Shown piece after piece: positions 24,319 through 31,656 of a stretch of 47,858 bases of DNA. How positions within the stretch are numbered: position 1 is the first letter of the stretch; the number at the start of each line of letters is the position of its first letter. Source of the stretch: an uncultured Lachnospira sp. Its GTDB lineage: Bacteria; Bacillota; Clostridia; Lachnospirales; Lachnospiraceae. The notes below the pieces were generated by a model. That model was not told the DNA's origin. It did not search any database and saw only the letters and a list, made by a program, of their open reading frames with translations. The stretch lies in assembly GCA_934359185.1 (NCBI GenBank), contig CAKRLE010000014.1:1-47858 (forward strand), given 5' to 3'. The position numbers and the translations under genes were made by a program.

Positions 24319-25284
24319 TCAAACTTCAAATGTATGTATCTCACATTTCCTGTTAAACATGCCATTTTTGAACACCATAACATGTTCCTTGTAAGTTATG
24401 CTGTCTTTAGAATACATAAAAGGTTCTTCTCTGTAAAGCATACAATTGAATCCTTTTTCTTTAAATGCATTCATTGCCGCTTCTGCCTGTCTGTGAACCT
24501 TCCCGTAGCGTTCTTCCTCTTCTTTCGCAAAATGCCTTGCTTCATACACTTTGGCAGCATCCCTCAAATCCATGATAATTCTGTCCACGAATCTGCTATG
24601 TGATTTTCTGTGAAGCATTGCAGCAATAATCCTGCACCTATATGATGTCGGATTATTAAGATACTTCGTAAGCATTCCAGCCATACGTCTGTCGCCAACA
24701 TCATTTGCAACACCGATAAGATACGTGGCAGCTTCTGGTGCTACATTGTCAGGATATGGAACATAATACATATCTGGAACAGACTTGTAACGCTTAATCG
24801 GTGGAAAATCTGCCAGCTTCGCAAAAATCATTTCTTTATCTGTACAGGAAGAACTTCCAAGATACCTCAGCTTGTCTCTCACATCTGCAAGCTGATATTC
24901 AAGCTGTCTTAGATACTCATATCCTTTAACCCAGAAATGCCCCATACAGCCATAATCAAAGTACACTGTCTTCATGCCAAGCCTTGCAAATCTTATAGTA
25001 AATATATTCTCATTACCCTGATTGACAATCAGCATATAATCATCATCAACCCGGTCAATGCTTGCCATCTGTTCACATTCAATGTCTTTATATGTTCCTG
25101 TCATCACAGAATTTTCAAACACAAAATAACTCTCAACCGCATCATTCATAAGATACGCCGCATGAATATCCTTCTCGCCATCTATCGTAATCGGCTGGAA
25201 AACATTTAATTCAAACACCTGCGCAAGCTTATGAAACTCATCTGGCATATCATCTGTCAGACCATACAGATACTTAGAAAACAT
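24319..25284 (-). CDS. DUF3878-like protein of unknown function
   Basis: A 321-residue soluble protein. The N-terminal half is beta-rich with many aromatic residues; the C-terminal half (~230-295) is helical and Arg/Glu-rich (AKVYEARHFAKEEEERYGKV). It resembles the Lachnospiraceae family I remember as DUF3878, a recollection rather than a search. I see no signal peptide, membrane helix or catalytic motif. It precedes the iron alcohol dehydrogenase on the same strand with a 14-bp gap, so the two are probably co-transcribed. A role in the same process is possible but not shown. Confidence 0.6.
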   Translation of the reverse strand: MFSKYLYGLTDDMPDEFHKLAQVFELNVFQPITIDGEKDIHAAYLMNDAVESYFVFENSVMTGTYKDIECEQMASIDRVDDDYMLIVNQGNENIFTIRFARLGMKTVYFDYGCMGHFWVKGYEYLRQLEYQLADVRDKLRYLGSSSCTDKEMIFAKLADFPPIKRYKSVPDMYYVPYPDNVAPEAATYLIGVANDVGDRRMAGMLTKYLNNPTSYRCRIIAAMLHRKSHSRFVDRIIMDLRDAAKVYEARHFAKEEEERYGKVHRQAEAAMNAFKEKGFNCMLYREEPFMYSKDSITYKEHVMVFKNGMFNRKCEIHTFEV

Positions 25285-25332
25285 TGTTGGCTCCTTAACT
25301 AAACATTTATTATAGTATACAACTCTTTACAA

Positions 25333-25566
25333 CTAGTGTACATAAAATTCTTCCATATCATCCAGTCTAAGACACGCCAGGCGTGATTCTGGCATGACGG
25401 CACAACAAGCACAATCAATGCCGATAAAACCTTCTGCATATTCTGCCTTTGGCAGCTTTAACAAATTGCTATATGTAACCTGACCGCCATTATGTATAGC
25501 CCACAATGACATATATCTTGGCTTACTCCACAGATAAGCATCTAACGCCTCCAATTTCGTCCGCAA
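25333..25566 (-). CDS. Unidentified 77-residue frame, possibly a gene tail
   Basis: An open frame starting at an unlikely TTG and reading through protein-like sequence (RYMSLWAIHNGGQVTYSNLL, KLPKAEYAEGFIGIDC, RLDDMEEFYVH). It overlaps the end of the broken rtcB in another frame and has no ribosome site. It does not look like the C-terminus of RtcB to me. It may be the tail of another gene joined to rtcB by a deletion. Confidence 0.35.
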   Translation of the reverse strand: MRTKLEALDAYLWSKPRYMSLWAIHNGGQVTYSNLLKLPKAEYAEGFIGIDCACCAVMPESRLACLRLDDMEEFYVH

Positions 25567-26096
25567 ATGTCTGACATATTCTCATATCATGCAGATATTT
25601 TTCTGTATACACACCTGACAGATAACAGTATTCCAGCGGCATATCTGGCGCAGTCTGATGAAAATTCCTATGAAGTTCTTTGATTACATCTTTAATCTCA
25701 TCTCTTCTGCCAGCCTCTTTATACTCTTTCTTTATCTCTTCCTCCTGCTTCCACAGCTCACCCCAGCCGGGATTCGTTGACATTTCTTCCATATGGAATC
25801 CTTTCATGAATTATCCTGTCAAGCTCAGGATAGTCTACATCTATCTTTCCAAGCTGGACTGTAAGCATTCCACATCCAATATCTACACCTACTATATTCG
25901 GTATTACTTTGTCACCAAGGTCTGCAGTAAATCCGATTACACAGCTTGCTCCTGCATGACAGTCAGGCATGATTCTTACTCTTGCATCCTTGAACACTTC
26001 AAGATTAAGAAGCCCCTGAATCTGCTGGACACACGCATTGTCTAATACATCGGTGAAGACCTTGGCGGTGTTATATGTGCCTGTAATCTCTCTCAT
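25523..26096 (-). pseudogene. rtcB: Broken RtcB-type RNA ligase gene
   Basis: Two overlapping frames together form the N-terminal half of an RtcB family tRNA-splicing/RNA-repair ligase. The first (26096 to about 25790) has MREITGTYNTAKVFTDVLDN, the metal-site segments MPDCHAG and NIVGVDIGCGM, and HERIPYGRNVN. A frame change near 25790 leads to the second (25807 to 25523), with ELHRNFHQ, DMPLEYCYLSG and the conserved YLHDMRICQTFA. After that the match stops; about 200 C-terminal residues with the guanylylated His and remaining metal ligands are missing. It is therefore inactive. It lies just upstream (divergent) of the RNA-repeat/PBECR4 locus. Confidence 0.8.
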
Positions 26097-26207
26097 AAAA
26101 CCTGTCTCCTGACTTCATTTTAGGTTTATTTTAACTATATTCTACTCATGGGGGATGACAGATTGTGTCACTCTTGAAATAAAATTTTAAAAAATCAAAT
26201 AAACCTG

Positions 26208-26236
26208 TTGCATAATATAGTAATTATGTGTATACT
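26208..26236 (+). promoter_or_regulatory. Promoter of the RNA-repeat/PBECR4 locus
   Basis: TTGCAT (26208-26213), 17-bp spacer and TATACT (26231-26236), with a start expected near 26243. Immediately after it, GATAAGT (26247-26253) and ACTTATC (26259-26265) form an inverted repeat that could be an operator or the first hairpin of the RNA. ATGTG/CACAT (26266-26281) forms another small hairpin. Confidence 0.7.
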
Positions 26237-26288
26237 ATATTTAATAGATAAGTTGTATACTTATCATGTGGGCTGACACATATAATCC

Positions 26289-26396
26289 GAATTTCTTTCC
26301 GGACTTCGGGTGCCGGACAGTTGGCTGGCAACGGAAAAACCAGAATTTCTTATCGGACTTCGGGTGCCGATCAGTTGGCGGACAACAGAAAAATCA
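26289..26396 (+). ncRNA. Tandem 54-nt structured repeats, candidate RNA antitoxin
   Basis: Two units, 26289-26342 and 26343-26396, are identical at 46 of 54 positions. Each folds into a hairpin capped by UUCG (unit 1 arms TCCGG and CCGGA; unit 2 arms ATCGG and CCGAT) and a second hairpin GTTG/CAAC with a 5-nt loop, then an A-rich tail. Two stem pairs changed on both sides between the units (T-A to A-T, C-G to T-A), which supports a conserved RNA structure rather than a protein. The repeats follow a strong promoter and are closed by a terminator-like hairpin ahead of a nuclease-fold gene. This is the layout of type III toxin-antitoxin loci, where repeat RNA binds and inhibits the endoRNase that cuts it. 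The assignment is inference. Confidence 0.7.
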
Positions 26397-26400
26397 GTCA

Positions 26401-26445
26401 TAAAAGGAAGGTGTCATTTGTTACGGCAAAAGAACCTTCCTTTTA
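26401..26445 (+). terminator. Terminator-like hairpin between RNA repeats and toxin-like gene
   Basis: TAAAAGGAAGGT (26401-26412) pairs perfectly with ACCTTCCTTTTA (26434-26445) over 12 bp with a 21-nt loop, an A-tract/T-tract stem. In type III modules such a leaky terminator sets the excess of RNA antitoxin over toxin mRNA. No long T run follows the stem apart from its own Ts and a later TTTT. Confidence 0.75.
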
Positions 26446-26497
26446 ATCACCTTTTAGCTCTCCTAAAACTAGTAAAATACGAGGAACAGTTTAGATT

Positions 26498-27127
26498 ATG
26501 GATAAAAGACATGCTATCAGCATAATTACAAAATGCGCTAAACAATATCAAAAATATTTGCAAGGAAATCAAATTGCATTTGTTTATTATGATGAAAATA
26601 ATAACTCTGCATACACTACTGTCAGGTTTCAGTCAAATAATTTTTTACACTTTACAGGTATGTCTACAATTAGTGGAAAATCTGCCAATGATTTTTATAG
26701 AGCTTCATTAAATAACAGATTAAATGAAAAAGATATTTTCTTTAAAGATAGATATACGACTAATCTTAAACTAAACGTTCTTGAAGCAATCATGAATATT
26801 GATACAAAAGCCCGTATGATAGGTAACTATAATGGGCCACATATTGAACTATATACTGAAAAAATAGTTGGGACAACAACTGCTTGTCTATGTCTCAAGC
26901 AAGTCAAAGACTACTATATTCCTAATAGCGTTTTAAACGAAGATATTCGAACAATAATTCAAAAGCCTCCTGGTAAAATTTATGCTATTTTTAAAAAGCC
27001 TATTAACGCTTCATTCTATACACAGTTGACATATAAATCATCTAACATATCCTTAACATCGCAATACATTCCCGAACAATTAATTAACCAAATAGAACCA
27101 TCGCTTTTGAATAATATGATTCCTTAA
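26498..27127 (+). CDS. PBECR4-type (BECR-fold nuclease-like) protein, candidate toxin
   Basis: A 209-residue soluble protein that I match to the PBECR4 group (phage-Barnase-EndoU-ColicinE5/D-RelE-like nuclease 4). Landmarks are AISIITKCAKQYQKYLQG at the N-terminus, FLHFTGM near 51-57, ARMIGNYN near 106-113, and TACLCLKQ…DYYIPNSVLNEDI near 127-150. The last ~60 residues are less conserved. Conserved His, Thr, Lys and Tyr residues could form an RNase site, but I cannot name the catalytic set. GAGGA lies 12 nt before the ATG. It follows the repeat RNA and terminator on the same strand and has no protein antitoxin beside it, which fits a toxin held by RNA. Known type III toxins (ToxN, CptN, TenpN) are usually shorter, so this may be a distinct family. 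Confidence 0.75.
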   Translation: MDKRHAISIITKCAKQYQKYLQGNQIAFVYYDENNNSAYTTVRFQSNNFLHFTGMSTISGKSANDFYRASLNNRLNEKDIFFKDRYTTNLKLNVLEAIMNIDTKARMIGNYNGPHIELYTEKIVGTTTACLCLKQVKDYYIPNSVLNEDIRTIIQKPPGKIYAIFKKPINASFYTQLTYKSSNISLTSQYIPEQLINQIEPSLLNNMIP

Positions 27128-27170
27128 TATATTAATGTTGCTACGTGCATTCACACAAATAAGGCAAAAA

Positions 27171-27209
27171 AATAACCGCCCCATAGTCTGATAAACTGAG
27201 GCGATTATT
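27171..27209 (-). terminator. Terminator of the zinc-ribbon gene
   Basis: On the minus strand AATAATCGCC pairs with GGCGGTTATT (one mismatch), followed by seven Ts. It begins 9 bp after the stop of the small gene, and may also end the PBECR4 transcript from the other side. Confidence 0.7.
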
Positions 27210-27217
27210 ATTACACT

Positions 27218-27394
27218 CTACTGATATCCTTTAGCAATTCCATTATACTTAATTATACATATAGGACACAAACATTTCTCATCCTTGAAGCGCCAGCCCT
27301 TCTGCCTAAGCATGACTTTAACCGCTGTTTCTGATGTATATGGAATCGTATCTATTCGACCACACTTATCACAACGAGCTCCTGCTTGAATCAT
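27218..27394 (-). CDS. Small zinc-ribbon protein (58 residues)
   Basis: Found by translating the minus strand. The protein has two zinc knuckles, CDKCG (C8, C11) and CLCPIC (C41, C43, C46), separated by ~30 residues that include a basic stretch (VKVMLRQKGWRFKDEK). This is the pattern of short zinc-ribbon proteins in Clostridia. Function is unknown; nucleic-acid binding is possible. A modest ribosome-like GAAAGG lies upstream of the ATG, and a good terminator follows. It sits between the PBECR4 gene and the permease. Confidence 0.75.
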   Translation of the reverse strand: MIQAGARCDKCGRIDTIPYTSETAVKVMLRQKGWRFKDEKCLCPICIIKYNGIAKGYQ

Positions 27395-27465
27395 ATATAC
27401 ACCAGCCTTTCACCCTAATCTCTTATAGATATAATACCACTGTATTAAGATAAACACAAGAAAAA

Positions 27466-28860
27466 TTAGTGTGTAAGGAAGAACATAAGCCCGAATAATA
27501 CAGCGATAACCCAGGTAAATGCCTTAACTTCCTTTGCCTTACCTGTAAATATCTGGATAAATACATATGAGATAAGACCAAATGCAATACCATAGCTGAT
27601 ATTATAAGTAAATGCCATGAATGCGATTGTAAGGAATGCTGGAACAGCGATTGATACATCTTTCCAGTCAATGTCTGTTACACAACCCATCATAAGCACA
27701 CCAACATACACTAAAGCTGATGCTGTTGCACAGCCTGGAATAAGTGCTGCTACTGGGCTTAAGAACATTGCTACGAAGAAAAGCACACCTGTTGTGAAAG
27801 CTGAGAGACCTGTTCTACCACCTTCACCAACACCTGCTGATGACTCAACAAATGTTGTAACTGTTGATGTACCACATACAGCACCTGCACATGTAGCGAT
27901 GGCATCTGATAACATAGCCTTCTCAAAGTTAGGAACCTCGCCGTTAACGAGCATTCCACCTCTTGAACATGCACCATAAAGTGTACCAAGTGTATCAAAC
28001 ATATCAACCATACAGAATGCAAGAGCTGATGTAGCGATTACAAGGATAAGCTCTGCCTGTGTATGAGTTGCAAGATATGCATCAAAGTTGAAACCTTCTG
28101 TAAATACCTTTAAGAAAGCCTGTGAACCCCACTCGCCAAATGCTGTGAATGGATTAAAGCTTAAATTCTCGGCAAATCCTGTATAGAAGCCAGGAACTGT
28201 AGCGCCAAGAACATAGTAAAGGATTGTTCCGCTTAAAATACCCCAGAACACTGAGCCTCTTACTTTCTTATATGAAAGAACTGCAATGACAATAATAGCT
28301 GCAATAGTAACAAGCTTAGGCATTATATCGCCCCATGTTACAGCACCGCTTAAAAGGTTGAATGATGCAAGTGTAACACATGTAGATGAACTGTTTACTA
28401 CGATTCCTGCGTTCTGAAGTCCGAGGAATGCAATAAACAGACCAATACCTGCTGGAATAACCTTTCTTACGCAATCAGGTATAGCTGCAAAAAGCTTTGA
28501 TCTGATACCAGTAACTGTAAGGATTGTGAATACAATACCATCAAGTAATACAAGAATCAGTGCATTAGCATATGTGAGACCAAATGTAAAGCATACTGTA
28601 TACACAAAGAATGCATTAAGTCCCATGCCTGATGCAAGACCGAGTGGCAGATTTGCAATAAATGCAATTAAAAATGTACCGATTACAGCAGATAATGCTG
28701 TCGCAATGTAGATTGCGTTGTAAGAAACTGTTCCAAGCTGTGCAAACATATTGGCATTGACAAAAAGGATATATGACATCGCCATGAATGTTGTGATACC
28801 GGCAAGGACTTCTGTTCTCACGTTAGAGCCATGCTCTTTAACTTTGAAAAACTTTTCCAT
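27466..28860 (-). CDS. NCS2 family nucleobase permease (AzgA/PbuG-like)
   Basis: A 464-residue membrane transporter for purines or pyrimidines, with about 13 hydrophobic segments. It has the AzgA-subfamily N-terminus (FFKVKEHGSNVRTEVLAGIT, TFMAMSYILFVN), the GLASGMGLNAFF motif, and the binding-site segment DMFDTLGTLYGA followed by TSTVTTFVESSAGVGEGGRT, typical of adenine/guanine/hypoxanthine permeases. The ATG at 28860 follows AACAGGAGAAG. I looked for a purine riboswitch in the 82-bp gap upstream and found no room or conserved core for one. Substrate within the purine group is not determined. Confidence 0.93.
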   Translation of the reverse strand: MEKFFKVKEHGSNVRTEVLAGITTFMAMSYILFVNANMFAQLGTVSYNAIYIATALSAVIGTFLIAFIANLPLGLASGMGLNAFFVYTVCFTFGLTYANALILVLLDGIVFTILTVTGIRSKLFAAIPDCVRKVIPAGIGLFIAFLGLQNAGIVVNSSSTCVTLASFNLLSGAVTWGDIMPKLVTIAAIIVIAVLSYKKVRGSVFWGILSGTILYYVLGATVPGFYTGFAENLSFNPFTAFGEWGSQAFLKVFTEGFNFDAYLATHTQAELILVIATSALAFCMVDMFDTLGTLYGACSRGGMLVNGEVPNFEKAMLSDAIATCAGAVCGTSTVTTFVESSAGVGEGGRTGLSAFTTGVLFFVAMFLSPVAALIPGCATASALVYVGVLMMGCVTDIDWKDVSIAVPAFLTIAFMAFTYNISYGIAFGLISYVFIQIFTGKAKEVKAFTWVIAVLFGLMFFLTH

Positions 28861-28942
28861 GATTCTTCTCCTGTTAAATTTTATAGTATTACACTATTCT
28901 ACAACGATTTATCTTTTTTGACAATATGGCATAAAATGTATA

Positions 28943-29317
28943 TTAATCTTCCTCAATGTGTTCACGTCCCTGAGCGATAATGGTCTTCACATGATCATCT
29001 GCGAGAGAATAAAAGATTGACTTTCCTTCCCTTCTGTTCTTTACAAGCTTGTTCTGTTTCAATATTTTAAGCTGATGTGATATGGCTGACTGGGTCATAT
29101 TCAACGCCTCAGCCAGATCACATACACACACCTCTGATTCAAACAAAACATATAATATTCTTATTCTTGTAGAATCACCAAATACTTTGAACAATTCCGC
29201 AAGATCATATAATTCATTTTCATCAGGAAGCGTATCATTAACAATTTTTAGACGGTCTTTGTGAATCTCAACTGCATCACAGCATTCACACTCTAATTCA
29301 ATATTCTTATTTTCCAT
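28943..29317 (-). CDS. ArsR/SmtB family metal-responsive repressor
   Basis: A 124-residue winged-helix metal sensor. The alpha-3 motif SEVCVCDLAEAL carries the CVC thiolates that bind Cd, Pb or Zn in CadC/CmtR-type sensors. An N-terminal cysteine cluster (ECECCDAVEIH, residues ~9-19) completes a thiolate-rich site, as in CadC. The C-terminal helix has DDHVKTIIAQGREHIEE with histidines and acids of the alpha-5 zinc site. It is the last gene of the hma-ATPase-arsR operon (14-bp gap), and the operator upstream of the operon fits this family. It would derepress efflux when Zn/Cd/Pb is high. Confidence 0.94.
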   Translation of the reverse strand: MENKNIELECECCDAVEIHKDRLKIVNDTLPDENELYDLAELFKVFGDSTRIRILYVLFESEVCVCDLAEALNMTQSAISHQLKILKQNKLVKNRREGKSIFYSLADDHVKTIIAQGREHIEED

Positions 29318-29331
29318 CAGTAATCTCCGAA

Positions 29332-31230
29332 TTATAACTTCTTGACAAGCAGTACTCTTATCGCATTAAGAACTGCAAGCACCATAACACCAACATCTGC
29401 AAATATGGCAGCCCACATATTAGCGATACCTAACGCACCAAGTATAAGGCATATAACCTTGATTCCTATTGCAAAGTAGATATTCTCATACACAATTCTT
29501 AAACATTTCTTGGCAATCCTGATAGCTTTGACAATCTTTAAAGGATCATCATCCATAAGGACTATATCTGCTGCCTCAATCGCAGCATCCGAGCCAAGTG
29601 CGCCCATAGCAATTCCTATATCCGACCTTGTAAGAACAGGTGCATCATTAATTCCATCACCTACAAATGCAAGCTTATCCTTAGGGTTCTTGGCTGCAAG
29701 AAGTTCTTCAACCTTAGAAACCTTATCTGCTGGCAATAACTGGCTGTATACATCTGTTATACCGATATCTGCTGCCACCTTGTCTGCAACCTTCTTAGAA
29801 TCACCAGTAAGCATAACAAGTTTATTAACGCCTGCCTTCTTTAACTGCTTAATAGCAGCCTTTGTATTGTCCTTTAATGTATCTGCGATAAGAACATATC
29901 CGGCATATACGCCATCAATTGCAACATATACAACTGTTCCAATCTCATTGCACTCTGTATATGCTATTGAATTGGCTTTCATAAGTCTCTTGTTGCCAGC
30001 AAGTACTGTCTTTCCTAAAACTGCTGCCTTAATTCCATGACCACTTATCTCTTCAATTTCACCGATATCTTTCTCATCTACATCCTTGCCATAAGCAGTC
30101 TTTAAACTCTTTGCAATTGGATGTGATGAATAATTTTCCGCATATGCAGCGTATTTTATAACATCTTCCTTAGCAAAATCATTGCTGCATGATACATTAA
30201 CTACCTCAAATACACCTTTAGTAAGTGTACCTGTCTTATCAAATACAATTGTCTTTACTGAAGCCATTGCCTCCAGGTAATTAGAACCCTTTACCATAAT
30301 GCCACATGATGATGCGCCACCGATTCCTGCAAAAAAGCTTAATGGAATGCTGATAACAAGGGCACACGGACAGCTGATTACAAGAAATGTCAAAGCCCTG
30401 TATAACCATGCTGCATACATAGTATTTTTACCAAGAATAAGAAGAATGACTGGTGGTATTATAGCCAGTGCAAGTGCACTGTAACATACGATTGGCGTAT
30501 AATATTTGGCAAATTTTGATATAAAATTCTCTGAGCGTGACTTCTTTGAGCTTGAATTCTCCACTAAATCAAGAATCTTAGATACAGTTGATTCGCCAAA
30601 TTCTTTGGTAGTCTTTATTTTAAGAAGACCTGACATATTAATACAGCCACTGATTATCTCATCACCAGTTTTACAGTCTCTTGGAGCACTCTCACCTGTA
30701 AGGGCTGCCGTGTTAAGGCTTGAAGTTCCCTCTACAACAATTCCATCAATTGGAACCTTCTCGCCTGGTTTGACAATTATAACTGAGCCAATCTCAACTT
30801 CATCAGGATCAACCTTTGTCACTGTTCCATCAACCTCAATATTGGCATAATCAGGTCGTATATCCATTAGCTCTGAAATATTTCTTCTGCTCTTGCCAAC
30901 AGCAACGCTCTGGAAAAGCTCACCTATCTGATAGAAGAGCATAACCGCAACAGCCTCTGCGTAGTCGCCGCCAATCCCCATAAGCTCGTTATATATGCCT
31001 AATCCAAATGCACCTACAGTTGCGATAGCCATAAGGAAATTCTCGTCAAATGCCTGGCCATTCCTGATTCCCTTATATGCTTTCTTCAAAATATCGTATC
31101 CAATAACTATATATGGAACCAGATATAAAAGTATCGTGACAATTCCCGGTGCTTCAATAAAATGAAGTATAACAAGTAATGCCGCTGCAACAATTATTCT
31201 TGCAAGAACTTTTTTCTGTTTTTTATTCAT
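29332..31230 (-). CDS. P1B-type heavy-metal ATPase (Zn/Cd/Pb export)
   Basis: A 632-residue metal-exporting ATPase. Motifs in order: TGES in the actuator domain, CPCALVIS in the sixth helix (the P1B metal site), DKTGTLT with the phosphorylated Asp, SSHPIAKS (HP motif), and GDGINDAPVLTRSDIG. The C-terminal helix is typical of the ZntA/CadA group. The usual N-terminal HMA domain is missing; instead a free 72-residue HMA protein is encoded 26 bp upstream in the same operon. With ArsR of the CVC type, the likely substrates are Zn2+, Cd2+ or Pb2+. Confidence 0.95.
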   Translation of the reverse strand: MNKKQKKVLARIIVAAALLVILHFIEAPGIVTILLYLVPYIVIGYDILKKAYKGIRNGQAFDENFLMAIATVGAFGLGIYNELMGIGGDYAEAVAVMLFYQIGELFQSVAVGKSRRNISELMDIRPDYANIEVDGTVTKVDPDEVEIGSVIIVKPGEKVPIDGIVVEGTSSLNTAALTGESAPRDCKTGDEIISGCINMSGLLKIKTTKEFGESTVSKILDLVENSSSKKSRSENFISKFAKYYTPIVCYSALALAIIPPVILLILGKNTMYAAWLYRALTFLVISCPCALVISIPLSFFAGIGGASSCGIMVKGSNYLEAMASVKTIVFDKTGTLTKGVFEVVNVSCSNDFAKEDVIKYAAYAENYSSHPIAKSLKTAYGKDVDEKDIGEIEEISGHGIKAAVLGKTVLAGNKRLMKANSIAYTECNEIGTVVYVAIDGVYAGYVLIADTLKDNTKAAIKQLKKAGVNKLVMLTGDSKKVADKVAADIGITDVYSQLLPADKVSKVEELLAAKNPKDKLAFVGDGINDAPVLTRSDIGIAMGALGSDAAIEAADIVLMDDDPLKIVKAIRIAKKCLRIVYENIYFAIGIKVICLILGALGIANMWAAIFADVGVMVLAVLNAIRVLLVKKL

Positions 31231-31256
31231 ATAATCACATCTCCTTAAATTCAGGA

Positions 31257-31475
31257 TTAAAGATAAATCTCACAGTCATCCTCGACTTTCTTACAGTTCT
31301 TAAGCACATTTCCCATTACTTCCTTAACGTCCGCTCCATCCTCAAACTCTACAATCATCTTAAGAGCCATAAAATTAACAGTTGCATCCTTAACACCTGT
31401 TGTATTTTTAGCTGCCTCTTCCATCTTGTTAGCACAGTTAGCACAATCTACCTCAATCTTATAAGTCTTTTTCAT
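31257..31475 (-). CDS. Free HMA-domain metal-binding protein
   Basis: A 72-residue ferredoxin-like HMA domain with the metal site EVDCANCANKMEEA (CxxC) and a family beta-alpha-beta pattern ending in NCKKVEDDCEIYL. It would deliver metal to the adjacent ATPase, which lacks its own domain. The start at 31475 is preceded by AAGGAG; the frame could extend to 31508 but without a ribosome site. The CANC variant (rather than CxxC with Met before it) is frequent in Zn/Cd-type HMA proteins. Confidence 0.93.
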   Translation of the reverse strand: MKKTYKIEVDCANCANKMEEAAKNTTGVKDATVNFMALKMIVEFEDGADVKEVMGNVLKNCKKVEDDCEIYL

Positions 31476-31515
31476 AATATTATTCTCCTTTTTTCTAAAT
31501 ATATTCACGTTTTCT

Positions 31516-31573
31516 CATATGAATGTTTGTTCATATGTTAAATTGATTATAACATAGTACTCTTATATGTCAA
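31516..31573 (-). promoter_or_regulatory. Metal-efflux operon promoter and ArsR-type operator
   Basis: Minus-strand TTGACA (31568-31573), 16-bp spacer, TATAAT (31546-31551). The inverted repeat CATATGAA (31516-31523) and TTCATATG (31530-31537), with a 6-bp centre, lies at the transcription start. It resembles the SmtB/ArsR-family operator (ATATGAACA with its inverse), so ArsR of this operon is the probable binder. Confidence 0.8.
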
Positions 31574-31656
31574 TATCTAATGTCCGCTTATTGATAAAAT
31601 ATTATCAAAAAGTCCCATATCTGTTACGCACCTGCATAAACAGATATGGGATAATA

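Noticed and set aside
26289..26396. The two tandem repeats as a minimal CRISPR array
   Set aside because: Units are directly adjacent with no spacers, they form hairpins with a UUCG loop, and no cas gene is present.
26310..26525. A 71-codon frame across the RNA repeats and terminator
   Set aside because: It covers both repeats and the terminator hairpin, has no ribosome site, and the repeat differences preserve RNA pairing rather than amino acids.
28861..28942. A purine riboswitch before the nucleobase permease
   Set aside because: The gap is 82 bp and I could not find the conserved three-way-junction core.
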